A stretch of 60,176 nucleotides of DNA from a virus, in the IMG/VR virus record IMGVR_UViG_3300030451_001785, positions 1 through 60,176 of that record. One strand, written 5' to 3'. Position 1 is the first letter of the stretch; each line of letters begins with the position of its first letter. Positions 43,201-49,220 of this stretch are shown here, piece by piece. The translations under genes were made by a program, and so were the position numbers. The notes under the pieces were generated by a model. The model saw only the letters and a program-made list of their open reading frames with translations, ran no database searches and was not told the origin of the DNA.

Positions 43201-43499
43201 TATACTAATCTATTATTTTTTTTAATTCTTTTTCTTCTTTGTCTACGCTTACCAAGAACAGTTCCACCAAAGGCTAAACTACCTGCACTTGTTGTCTTGG
43301 GTTTTTTCTTATTGGTATTAGTGGTATTGGTGTTCTTGTTTTTATTTTTATTTTTTTCGGCATCCTGTAACTTCTTAATAGTCCTGTTTGCAAAATTGAT
43401 TGCATTCAAATCAGCAACGGTGTTTTTGTTAGCATCACCGGATTTATATTTGTTTGAATCCTTTTGTTCGTTAGGTCTTTTCTTTTTCTCGTCTGCCAT
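43200..43499 (-). CDS. Low-complexity basic protein
   Basis: A 99-aa protein rich in Lys, Asn and Thr (KNKNKNTNTTNTNKKKPKTT) with an RRQRRKR cluster near the C-terminus. Probably disordered and nucleic-acid binding. First gene of the leftward late unit: the face-to-face -7 elements at 43508-43526 lie just upstream. Confidence 0.58.
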   Translation of the reverse strand: MADEKKKRPNEQKDSNKYKSGDANKNTVADLNAINFANRTIKKLQDAEKNKNKNKNTNTTNTNKKKPKTTSAGSLAFGGTVLGKRRQRRKRIKKNNRLV

Positions 43500-43507
43500 A
43501 ATAAATG

Positions 43508-43526
43508 TATCTTTGCTACAAAGATA
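43508..43526. promoter_or_regulatory. Palindromic pair of opposed -7 elements
   Basis: TATCTTTG (43508-43515, plus strand), CTA, then CAAAGATA (43519-43526, which is TATCTTTG on the minus strand). The 19-bp sequence is a perfect-armed dyad. Each element would drive transcription through the other, towards the regulator at 43541 on one side and the late array at 43499 on the other, so only one polymerase can occupy it at a time. The dyad may also be an operator. Confidence 0.65.
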
Positions 43527-43540
43527 TTAAATTAAATCGA

Positions 43541-43969
43541 ATGCTTGATTACTTAAAATATTGGAGAGTAATCAGATACTTTATAAAATCTAAGTACGGA
43601 TTATCCCAAGCAGAACTAGAGATGCTTCTCTTCTTGAGAAGCGAAAAATATTTTTCAAAAGATTCGTTTGATGAATACAACGAACTAATCAGTTGGGATA
43701 AAAACCGATTTGAAAAACTAAGAAGTGAAGGTTGGATAGATGTCTTCCGAAAGAAGGAAGCTAATAGAAGAGTAGTGTACCAACTATCTTATAAAGCACA
43801 ACGTATGCTTACTACTCTTTATAAAAAACTAGAGGGTGAGGAAATACCTGAAAGTAAATCCTCCAACCCATTGTTTTTAAGAAACATATCTTATACTGAT
43901 AAAGTATATAGAAACTATATTAAAAAGCTTAATAAGTTTATTCGACAACAACGACATCCCTCTCAGTAA
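43541..43969 (+). CDS. Winged-helix (MarR-like) regulator candidate
   Basis: A 142-aa protein starting MLDYLKYWRVIR. Helical N-terminus (YFIKSKYGLSQAELEMLLFL), then SWDKNRFEKLRSEGWIDVFR and RRVVYQLSYKAQRMLTTLY, which match the recognition-helix and beta-wing order of MarR-type winged helices. Similar proteins sit next to head genes in Flavobacteriia phages. It is the only plus-strand gene between 2.5 and 46 kb and faces the late array across a palindromic promoter pair, which fits a switch regulator. A longer reading from 43505 would cover the promoter dyad and is less likely. Confidence 0.7.
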   Translation: MLDYLKYWRVIRYFIKSKYGLSQAELEMLLFLRSEKYFSKDSFDEYNELISWDKNRFEKLRSEGWIDVFRKKEANRRVVYQLSYKAQRMLTTLYKKLEGEEIPESKSSNPLFLRNISYTDKVYRNYIKKLNKFIRQQRHPSQ

Positions 43970-44195
43970 TAACAGTATACTGTTCACCATTTATTACCAT
44001 AGTATATCCTGCTCTACCATCATAGTAGATTATATTATCTGAATCAATTACGGAAACATCTGTACCGGGTTTTATTACTTTGCCTTTCTTATACCTAATA
44101 TCTTTTACATCATCGGCAGAAAGTAATAATCCTGATTCAGTTTTTATTTCTTCTTTGATTTGTTGTATTAATATATACTTACCTATTGGTTTCAT
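43938..44195 (-). CDS. groES: GroES-like co-chaperonin
   Basis: An 85-aa protein with the cpn10 layout: KPIGKYILIQQIKEEIKTES (first strand and Gln-Lys start of the mobile loop), SGLLLSADD (mobile loop, hydrophobic tripeptide LLL), KGKVIKPGTDV, NIIYYDGRAGYTMVINGEQY and VITERDVVVV. It is a little shorter than E. coli GroES (97 aa). It would cap the phage GroEL encoded two genes upstream. Its 3' end overlaps the convergent regulator gene by 32 bp. Confidence 0.85.
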   Translation of the reverse strand: MKPIGKYILIQQIKEEIKTESGLLLSADDVKDIRYKKGKVIKPGTDVSVIDSDNIIYYDGRAGYTMVINGEQYTVITERDVVVVE

Positions 44196-44347
44196 TTTAC
44201 TGTCTTTGCTGATAGAACTCTTTTGGAAGTTTCATCCTTTTGAAGTTTGGTTACAGAATAACCGTGTCTTCTTAAAAGATTAATTGCTTTGTTTAGTTTC
44301 TCTTCCTGCATTCTAAAGTGCTCGAATATTTGATTATGTATTGCCAT
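44192..44347 (-). CDS. Small hypothetical protein between chaperonin genes
   Basis: A 51-aa protein: MAIHNQIFEHFRMQEEKLNK, then AINLLRRHGYSVTKLQKDET. It forms two helices with a Lys/Arg-rich end. It lies between GroEL and GroES with a 4-bp ATGA overlap to GroES, so the three genes are one operon. Function unknown; a client-linked or regulatory role is only suggested by location. Confidence 0.6.
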   Translation of the reverse strand: MAIHNQIFEHFRMQEEKLNKAINLLRRHGYSVTKLQKDETSKRVLSAKTVK

Positions 44348-44362
44348 TTGATTATATTAAAA

Positions 44363-45952
44363 TTAATTCTTATCTTCGTAAGTTCGTGCCATTGTAACTA
44401 TAGCATTGGTTGATAGTAATGTAACTGCAACTGAAACGGCATTCTGTAATGCACACTTAGTTACCTTCAATGGGTCAATGATTCCCATTTCATACATACA
44501 TCCAAACTTATCATTCTTTACATCGTATCCACCGGAGAATACATCAGTGTCTTTAAAGACACCATTATCATATTCCTCTCCTGCGTTTTCCCATATTTGT
44601 AATAGTGGTGCTTGTAAAGCTTCAGCTAAAATATTTATGTGCTTTTGTTTTTTATCTTCTTCACTATAGTCAAGTGATTCTCTAAATAAAGCAAGACCAC
44701 CTCCCGGAAGTATACCTTCTTCTAAGGCAGAACGCACTGCACAGACTGCATCATCAACACGGTCATACAGTTCCTTCTGTTCCAAATCAGTATTACCTCC
44801 TACATAGATGACACCCACACCTCCTGTTAAAGAGGCAATCCTACTTAGTATAAAATCTTTATCTGCTTTTAGTTTTGCATTCTTTGCAGCTTCTTTTAAT
44901 TGTGCAACTCTTTCTTTTATTACATCTGCATTATTGTTATCCTCTTTAATGATAACAGTTGAGTCACGACCAACTATCACCTTGGAACAATGACCCAAAT
45001 CGTTTTCTGTTATCAAACTCAAATCATCACCGGTCTTCTCAGAAAAGTAAGTTGCACCAACACTCACTGCTATGTCCTGCATAAGTTCGTGTTGCTTATA
45101 CCCAAAGGAAGGTGGACCAATAGTGCAAAGCTTGAGATTGCTTTTCATCACGTTGGCAGCTAATGTGTTTACGACATTGGATGAGGTTGGTGCTATGATT
45201 AATAATTTTTTTCCACCATTTATAATTGGCTTCAATACATTTTCAATTTGTAATATATTTTCAATAGGAGCATCGCTAACTAAAATCTGACAGTCTTCTA
45301 AAATACACTCGTCTTTCTTTTGGTCATTAATAAATAGTGGAGATTCAAACCCTCTATCTATTTTCAAACCGTTAGTGGTTTCAAAATAAGTTTCAGAGTT
45401 TTGAGATTTATCTACTGCAACGATTCCGTCACGACCTACCTTACGGTAAACCTTTGCGATTATATCGCCTAGGTAAGAATCATTATTAGCAGATATAGTA
45501 GCAACATCTTTTAGAGTTTTACTATTTACTTTTCTTGCTTTCTTCTTTAGTCTATCAACTATGCAAGTTGTTTCGTGTACAAGGTCTCTAAGTACCTGTG
45601 TCTTATTCTCGTCTAAATCTCTACCTGCATTGACTAAAGCTTCTGTCAATACTATTGCAGTAGTTGTTCCGTCACCGGCTTGAGTAGCAGTTCTATCTGC
45701 TGCCTCTTTCATAATTCTTACTGCTAAGTTTTCTGTGGGGTCAATAAGTGAAACTGACTTTGCTACAGTAACTCCGTCTTTGGTTACTGTGATTCCGTGA
45801 GAGTGTTGTGGGGATTCTATTAATACTGTTTGTCCTGATGGTCCGAGTGTAGACTTAACTGCTTTGGAAATCTTTTCAATTCCTTTGTAAAGTTTATCTC
45901 TACCTTCTTCTGCAAACAATAGGTTCTTTGGGGTGTATCCTATTTCTGACAT
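44363..45952 (-). CDS. groEL: Phage-encoded GroEL (group I chaperonin)
   Basis: A 529-aa protein. Conserved ATPase features are STLGPSGQTVLIESP, TVTKDGVTVAKS (equivalent of E. coli Asp52), AGDGTTTAIVLTEALV (GDGTTT), TGGVGVIYVGG, DDAVCAVRSALEEGILPGGG (Asp398 equivalent) and GIIDPLKVTKCALQNAVSVA. The apical domain (about 190-370) is divergent but complete. The C-terminal Gly-Gly-Met tail of bacterial GroEL is absent. Phage chaperonins (for example in Pseudomonas phage EL) fold phage proteins. The palindrome at 44547 encodes VFKDT near residue 465, in a surface-loop region. A TATATTTG promoter with ATTG at -33 lies upstream. Confidence 0.95.
   Translation of the reverse strand: MSEIGYTPKNLLFAEEGRDKLYKGIEKISKAVKSTLGPSGQTVLIESPQHSHGITVTKDGVTVAKSVSLIDPTENLAVRIMKEAADRTATQAGDGTTTAIVLTEALVNAGRDLDENKTQVLRDLVHETTCIVDRLKKKARKVNSKTLKDVATISANNDSYLGDIIAKVYRKVGRDGIVAVDKSQNSETYFETTNGLKIDRGFESPLFINDQKKDECILEDCQILVSDAPIENILQIENVLKPIINGGKKLLIIAPTSSNVVNTLAANVMKSNLKLCTIGPPSFGYKQHELMQDIAVSVGATYFSEKTGDDLSLITENDLGHCSKVIVGRDSTVIIKEDNNNADVIKERVAQLKEAAKNAKLKADKDFILSRIASLTGGVGVIYVGGNTDLEQKELYDRVDDAVCAVRSALEEGILPGGGLALFRESLDYSEEDKKQKHINILAEALQAPLLQIWENAGEEYDNGVFKDTDVFSGGYDVKNDKFGCMYEMGIIDPLKVTKCALQNAVSVAVTLLSTNAIVTMARTYEDKN
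44547..44562. repeat. Dispersed palindrome copy (TTTAAA centre) in groEL
   Basis: GTGTCTTTAAAGACAC, a fully symmetrical copy. In frame it encodes V-F-K-D-T in a variable loop of the equatorial domain of the phage GroEL, where bacterial homologues differ in length. Confidence 0.95.
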
Positions 45953-45974
45953 ATTATAATAAATTTAATTTGGT

Positions 45975-46005
45975 CAAATATACAAATTAAAAATAAAACG
46001 ACAAT
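45975..46005 (-). promoter_or_regulatory. Promoter of chaperonin operon
   Basis: On the minus strand ATTG (46005-46002), 19 bp, then TATATTTG (45982-45975), 22 bp upstream of the groEL ATG. This is close to the Bacteroidetes -33 TTTG / -7 TAnnTTTG consensus and is one of the few minus-strand promoters here with a recognisable -33 element. Confidence 0.65.
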
Positions 46006-46023
46006 GTTGAAATGTTGAAACTT

Positions 46024-46080
46024 ACTTTCCCTATAGTAGTAGTAGTAGTAGTAGTAGTAGTATATTGCGTCACGGAAAGT
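46024..46080. repeat. (TAG)9 microsatellite inside an inverted repeat
   Basis: Nine TAG units (46034-46060) are enclosed by ACTTTCC (46024-46030) and GGAAAGT (46074-46080). The enclosed sequence lacks genes and lies between the groEL promoter and the tRNA genes. The repeat could vary in length by slippage. Confidence 0.9.
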
Positions 46081-46101
46081 TTAGAAATTAAATTAACATT
46101 T

Positions 46102-46132
46102 TCAACACTACTACTGATTATCAGATAGTTAG
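46102..46132. repeat. 31-nt element with CTGATTATCAG dyad, copy 1
   Basis: The sequence 46102-46132 matches 56282-56312 at 25 of 31 positions. This copy contains the palindrome CTGATTATCAG. Both copies lie in AT-rich non-coding DNA ahead of a module boundary, followed by TCAACA-rich sequence. A protein-binding site or part of an origin is possible. Confidence 0.7.
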
Positions 46133-46218
46133 CTAATAATAATCAACACTAAACTAACATTGTAATTTTAAGAATTAACACTTTGATTTTTTAATTAGAA
46201 AATAATTAGAAAATAATT

Positions 46219-46290
46219 GCACCCATAGTTTAACGGATAAAACAAATCTCTTCTAAAGATTAAATCTAGGTTCGATTCCTAGTGGGTGTA
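46219..46290 (+). tRNA. tRNA-Arg (UCU)
   Basis: 72 nt. The acceptor GCACCCA pairs with TGGGTGT, the T arm is CTAGG-TTCGATT-CCTAG, and the anticodon stem AATCT/AGATT holds the loop CTTCTAA, giving anticodon UCU (reads AGA). The discriminator base is A and CCA is not encoded. It favours AGA codons, which are frequent in this AT-rich genome. Confidence 0.93.
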
Positions 46291-46294
46291 CTAT

Positions 46295-46379
46295 GTCCTA
46301 TTGGTGAAATTGGTAAACACAACAGACTTAAAATCTGTCGAGCAGTATGCTCTTGTTGGTTCGAGTCCAACATAGGACA
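46295..46379 (+). tRNA. tRNA-Leu (UAA)
   Basis: 85 nt with a long variable arm (CGAGCAGTATGCTCT), as expected for Leu. The acceptor GTCCTAT pairs with ATAGGAC, the anticodon stem ACAGA/TCTGT holds the loop CTTAAAA (anticodon UAA, reads TTA), the T arm is GTTGG-TTCGAGT-CCAAC, and the discriminator is A. Confidence 0.93.
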
Positions 46380-46382
46380 CTA

Positions 46383-46456
46383 CCTCGTTTAACTCAGTTG
46401 GTTAGAGTAGCATCCTTATACGATGAAGGTCGTAGGTTCAAGTCCTACAACGAGGA
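46383..46456 (+). tRNA. tRNA-Ile (UAU)
   Basis: 74 nt. The acceptor CCTCGTT pairs with AACGAGG, the anticodon loop CTTATAC gives UAU (reads ATA), the T arm is GTAGG-TTCAAGT-CCTAC, and the discriminator is A. A direct UAU anticodon avoids the need for lysidine modification of CAU. The first pair of the anticodon stem is G-A, a small imperfection. Confidence 0.88.
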
Positions 46457-46489
46457 CAAAAAAAAAGAGAGGTAAATGACAACCTCTCT
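46457..46489 (-). terminator. Rho-independent terminator for 67-aa gene
   Basis: On the minus strand AGAGAGGT pairs with ACCTCTCT around a TGTCATTT loop, followed by nine or ten T, after the 67-aa gene. On the plus strand the same hairpin directly follows the last tRNA and may protect or end that transcript. Confidence 0.82.
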
Positions 46490-46515
46490 CTTTCCATCAA
46501 TCAAATCAAAATCAA

Positions 46516-46719
46516 CTACATTCTGTAGAAGTTCTTTCTACCTTCAGCTAGTTCGATACCGTCTGCATACATATCTACTTTCTTAGCACGTTTGAATGCT
46601 CTTCTTAGCATTGCAGCTTCTTCGATACCTGACATACCTGTAGGTCTATCATTTATTAGGCGACCTCCCTCTACTTTGAGACCTCCCATACTTTGATATT
46701 TCATATTCATCTTATGCAT
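46516..46719 (-). CDS. Small basic protein, own transcription unit
   Basis: A 67-aa protein: MHKMNMKYQSMGGLKVEGGR, then LINDRPTGMSGIEEAAMLRR and a basic AFKRAKKV helix. It is framed by its own -7 element and a strong terminator, so it is expressed as a single-gene unit between tRNA genes and the control region. Family not recognised; translation could also start at Met4 or Met6. Confidence 0.65.
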   Translation of the reverse strand: MHKMNMKYQSMGGLKVEGGRLINDRPTGMSGIEEAAMLRRAFKRAKKVDMYADGIELAEGRKNFYRM

Positions 46720-46736
46720 AACAAATTCTTTTGCTA

Positions 46737-46744
46737 CAAAGATA
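46737..46744 (-). promoter_or_regulatory. Bacteroidetes-type -7 element
   Basis: TATCTTTG on the minus strand, 17 bp upstream of the 67-aa gene. No clear -33 element. Confidence 0.5.
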
Positions 46745-46770
46745 GTAAAAATTTATTAAGTATATGCACT

Positions 46771-46994
46771 GTTTATGCTCCCCCCCATCTCACGCTGCTG
46801 CACCCTCTACCGAAAACGATTTTTTTCTTGGGGGGTGGGGGTCACATTTTGTCCTTGCATCTAGACTTTTTTAGCTTTTTGTGTGTGACCTGTTGACTAG
46901 GTAGAGGAACGACCTGTTCCTCTCCCTCTTTCCCTCTCTCGTTACACGATTCACTCCCTATCACCCTTCCCTTACAGAGACCTTCCCTCGGTCA
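46771..46994. other. Compositionally anomalous control region
   Basis: Non-coding. It holds C7 (46780-46786), GGGGGGTGGGGG (46830-46841), a perfect 8-bp hairpin AGAGGAAC-GACCT-GTTCCTCT (46903-46923), then about 70 bp of pyrimidine-rich sequence (CCCTCTTTCCCTCTCTC and similar). The rest of the genome is AT-rich with few homopolymer G/C tracts. Being between leftward and rightward modules, it may be an origin, a packaging site or a regulatory region. Confidence 0.6.
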
Positions 46995-47040
46995 GTGTCT
47001 TTGAAGACACAAAGAGACTTCCCTCAACCACTGAACGAAA
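46971..47040. repeat. Direct repeat flanking a palindrome copy
   Basis: AGAGACCTTCCCTC before and AGAGACTTCCCTCA after bracket the palindrome core GTGTCTTTGAAGACAC at 46995-47010. Direct repeats around a palindrome resemble a duplicated target, or an array of binding sites. Here the core has TG on the plus strand. Confidence 0.75.
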
Positions 47041-47112
47041 GTTTTTGAGCATAAACAAAACATAGTATTCTTCGAGGAATAGAAAAAAAATAAAAGAAAA
47101 TTGAAATTAGCC

Positions 47113-47143
47113 ATTGTCAATTGAAAGAAATAGACTATATTTG
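47113..47143 (+). promoter_or_regulatory. Early promoter 1
   Basis: ATTG (47113-47116), 19 bp, then TATATTTG (47136-47143). It begins the rightward early module about 80 bp before the first gene, with a long untranslated leader. Confidence 0.72.
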
Positions 47144-47224
47144 AAAAAGATATGAACGAGATGACAGCCCTAAAACAATGTAACTGCTTGATTCTCAATT
47201 GTTTAACTAAATAAAATCAAAATT

Positions 47225-47869
47225 ATGAGTACATTACTCCCAATCGAAACTGCGTTCCTCAATTCAACAGAGATTAAGAACGCTTTGAAACTTACTGAAG
47301 TAAAACGAGTTCAGAGAAGTATCAACAATGCTCACAAGAGCAAATTCAATCACACAACTAAACTAGCTACGCTAATCGGACAGGCAGTGCAATGGTTCGA
47401 TAGTGAAGAGGGTAGAGAGAAGTTCAGAGAAGAGGGTATTGAATGGTCAAAAGCCGAGTTCGGACAGAAGACTTTTGGATATCAGAAATCATTCTTCTAC
47501 AAGCTAGTTAAGGTTGCTAACCTTGACCCAAGAATACTTGATGCATTCAACACCAAGTGCGATGAAATTGGACAGGATGCAAACAGAAGTATTGCAGGGT
47601 TGCTTGAGTTCTCAAGAGATGTAAACCTTGATGCGATAGAGATATCAGAAGATGCAACTGAAGAAGAGGTTGCTATGGTACAACAAGAGGCAATTGACTC
47701 TACTCCTGTAGAACAGGAAAGAACAAATTACTTATTCGTTATGACCTACAAAAATCCTCAAGGAAACAACTTGTCAGTTCGAGTAGATGACCAAGGAAAT
47801 GTAAGTGGAAATAACCTAGAAGAAATTGCTAATGCAATTCAGTTCTTACAAAATTCAATTAATCAATAA
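47225..47869 (+). CDS. First early protein, HTH-like, unknown family
   Basis: A 214-aa protein. Residues 20-120 are helical (NAHKSKFNHTTKLATLIGQA, FGYQKSFFYKLVKVANLDPR, SIAGLLEFSRD), a pattern loosely like ParB- or DUF3102-type DNA-binding helices. Residues 130-160 are acidic, and 165-214 form a small beta/helix domain (YLFVMTYKNPQGNNLSVRVD). As first gene after the early promoter it may be a regulator. The palindrome copy at 47873 starts 4 bp after its stop. Start chosen after an AAAATCAAAATT leader. Confidence 0.68.
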   Translation: MSTLLPIETAFLNSTEIKNALKLTEVKRVQRSINNAHKSKFNHTTKLATLIGQAVQWFDSEEGREKFREEGIEWSKAEFGQKTFGYQKSFFYKLVKVANLDPRILDAFNTKCDEIGQDANRSIAGLLEFSRDVNLDAIEISEDATEEEVAMVQQEAIDSTPVEQERTNYLFVMTYKNPQGNNLSVRVDDQGNVSGNNLEEIANAIQFLQNSINQ

Positions 47870-47872
47870 TCA

Positions 47873-47888
47873 GTGTCTTCAAAGACAC
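47873..47888. repeat. Palindrome copy after first early gene
   Basis: GTGTCTTCAAAGACAC begins 4 bases after the stop of the 214-aa gene and ends 17 bases before the amidoligase ATG. Its leading GTG is an in-frame start possibility for the amidoligase, which I consider incidental. Confidence 0.95.
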
Positions 47889-47905
47889 ACAATACCACAG
47901 ATAAA

Positions 47906-48847
47906 ATGACAAATGAAATCACATACGAAATCTCTAACGAGTACGGAAGAAACCGAGTTCAGAGATACCACGGAACACCAAGTCCTAGAAACCTTTCTAA
48001 AGGTGCTAAATCTAGCGATATTGCTAACTTGAAGTCTGCATCCAAGAGAAACCTAATTGAGTTAGGTAATGGCGATGTAGATAGCAAGTTCACTATTGGA
48101 ATGGAAGTAGAGAAGAGTAGACTATCAAGAGGTGCAGTAAAAGAATACCCACTCTTCTGTGGGTTTGAAAGAGACTCCTCTTGTGGCTATGAAGCTATTA
48201 CTAATATCATACCTTTACTACCTAGTGGTAAGTGGCGAAACAAAGTGTTCAATATGATGTTTGAAGCTAGAAAAATCATTGAAGACCAATACTCTCCTAG
48301 TGACAGGAGATGTGGTGGTCACATTACTCTAGCAGTTCAAGGTATGACAGGTGCAGAGGTTATGTCTGCTATTCGTAAGAATTGTGGAATAGTTCACTCT
48401 CTGTTCTTCAAGAGGTTGAACAATGGGTACTGCCGAAACAATATGACTATGCTACCTAGCGACCAAGAGATGATGAATGGTGGTGGAAGATACCAAGTCT
48501 GTCTAGACAAGGGTAACACTATCGAGTTCAGAGTAGTGTCAAGGTTTCAATCTGTAAAGCAGATGATGAGAAGATACGAGTTATTCTATGAGTTACTTGA
48601 CTTTAGCATCAACAATCCAAATGGAAACCACAATACATTCCTCAAGAGAATCACTCCAATTGTCAAGTCTATGTACAATGGCGATATGGACAAAGTGAAT
48701 GAGAAGTTAGAGTTAGCAAAGCATTTCAGAACGATGATACTGAAGAACAAAGTGAATCGTAATGTAATCAACTATGTTGACCCAATGCGAAGACTTGACC
48801 CACAAAAATGGTACGACAGAGACCTTAACAGAAATGGGTATAGGTAA
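47906..48847 (+). CDS. Amidoligase-family (carboxylate-amine ligase) enzyme
   Basis: A 313-aa protein. Motifs of the Amidoligase_2/GCS2-like fold are KFTIGMEVEKS (residues 61-71, metal-binding Glu), ERDSSCGYEAITNIIPLL (88-105), RCGGHITLAV (135-144, His in the active-site strand) and TIEFRVVSRF (205-214, catalytic Arg). The family joins a carboxylate to an amine using ATP, producing gamma-glutamyl-type or peptide amides. The first ~60 residues are polar and probably flexible. It is in the same direction as, and 1.5 kb upstream of, the amidotransferase/cyclotransferase fusion, a pairing reported for amidoligase gene neighbourhoods. ATG at 47906 preferred over a GTG at 47873. Confidence 0.8.
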   Translation: MTNEITYEISNEYGRNRVQRYHGTPSPRNLSKGAKSSDIANLKSASKRNLIELGNGDVDSKFTIGMEVEKSRLSRGAVKEYPLFCGFERDSSCGYEAITNIIPLLPSGKWRNKVFNMMFEARKIIEDQYSPSDRRCGGHITLAVQGMTGAEVMSAIRKNCGIVHSLFFKRLNNGYCRNNMTMLPSDQEMMNGGGRYQVCLDKGNTIEFRVVSRFQSVKQMMRRYELFYELLDFSINNPNGNHNTFLKRITPIVKSMYNGDMDKVNEKLELAKHFRTMILKNKVNRNVINYVDPMRRLDPQKWYDRDLNRNGYR

Positions 48848-48857
48848 TCAATCAAAG

Positions 48858-48881
48858 GGTAGTGTCTTTAAAGACACTATC
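48858..48881. repeat. Palindrome copy, hairpin after amidoligase gene
   Basis: The core GTGTCTTTAAAGACAC (48862-48877) is extended by GGTA and TATCC to a stem of about 11 bp, beginning 14 bases after the amidoligase stop. As RNA it would form a 3'-end hairpin; no T-run follows directly. Confidence 0.92.
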
Positions 48882-48957
48882 CTCTGTCTATCGGTGTGTG
48901 CCGATACTGATGTGTTCAAAAGAACGAAACAGAAACATTAATTTAATTTAAATCATT

Positions 48958-49209
48958 ATGAAAAACACAATTAAAAAAATCGGTTTGTATACAGAATCAA
49001 GTCTGTATGTATTAGTAACATTAGGAGTTTACTCCTGTATCATTAGGTTGTTTGCACATATTATTATGGAAGACCTACGAGAAGTTAATAGTATCAGTGG
49101 AATCCTAGCTATCGTTTTGGTAGTAGGTTTCTGTACATTCTGTGCTATTGCAACAGGCAGTCTTTTGGTTGCAGAAATCAAAGAGAGACACAAGAAGTTT
49201 AACCAATAA
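48958..49209 (+). CDS. Small membrane protein, two spans
   Basis: An 83-aa protein with two hydrophobic segments (SSLYVLVTLGVYSCIIRLFA; SGILAIVLVVGFCTFCAIAT) and a polar, basic C-terminus (EIKERHKKFNQ). It lies between the amidoligase and the 166-aa protein. It might anchor, or export, a product of the modification pathway, but this is only from proximity. Start follows an AATTTAAATCATT leader. Confidence 0.62.
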   Translation: MKNTIKKIGLYTESSLYVLVTLGVYSCIIRLFAHIIMEDLREVNSISGILAIVLVVGFCTFCAIATGSLLVAEIKERHKKFNQ

Positions 49210-49220
49210 AATTAAATCAA

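Noticed and set aside
43505-43540. Earlier start for the winged-helix gene
   Set aside because: It would put the coding start within the promoter dyad and lacks the family-like start MLDYLKYW.
46034-46060. (TAG)9 as a sequencing or assembly artefact
   Set aside because: It is embedded in a matching inverted repeat and unique context; artefact cannot be excluded but there is no direct sign of it.
46830-46841. G-quadruplex
   Set aside because: Only two G-tracts are present close together, so an intramolecular four-tract structure is not supported; it is recorded as G/C tracts only.
46992-47198. Minus-strand 68-codon frame in the control region
   Set aside because: It runs through the palindrome and antisense to early promoter 1, with Phe/Cys-rich random composition.
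47873-47905. GTG start of the amidoligase inside the palindrome
   Set aside because: The added 11 residues are palindrome-encoded and polar, and an ATG at 47906 precedes the recognisable sequence; no family similarity supports the extension.
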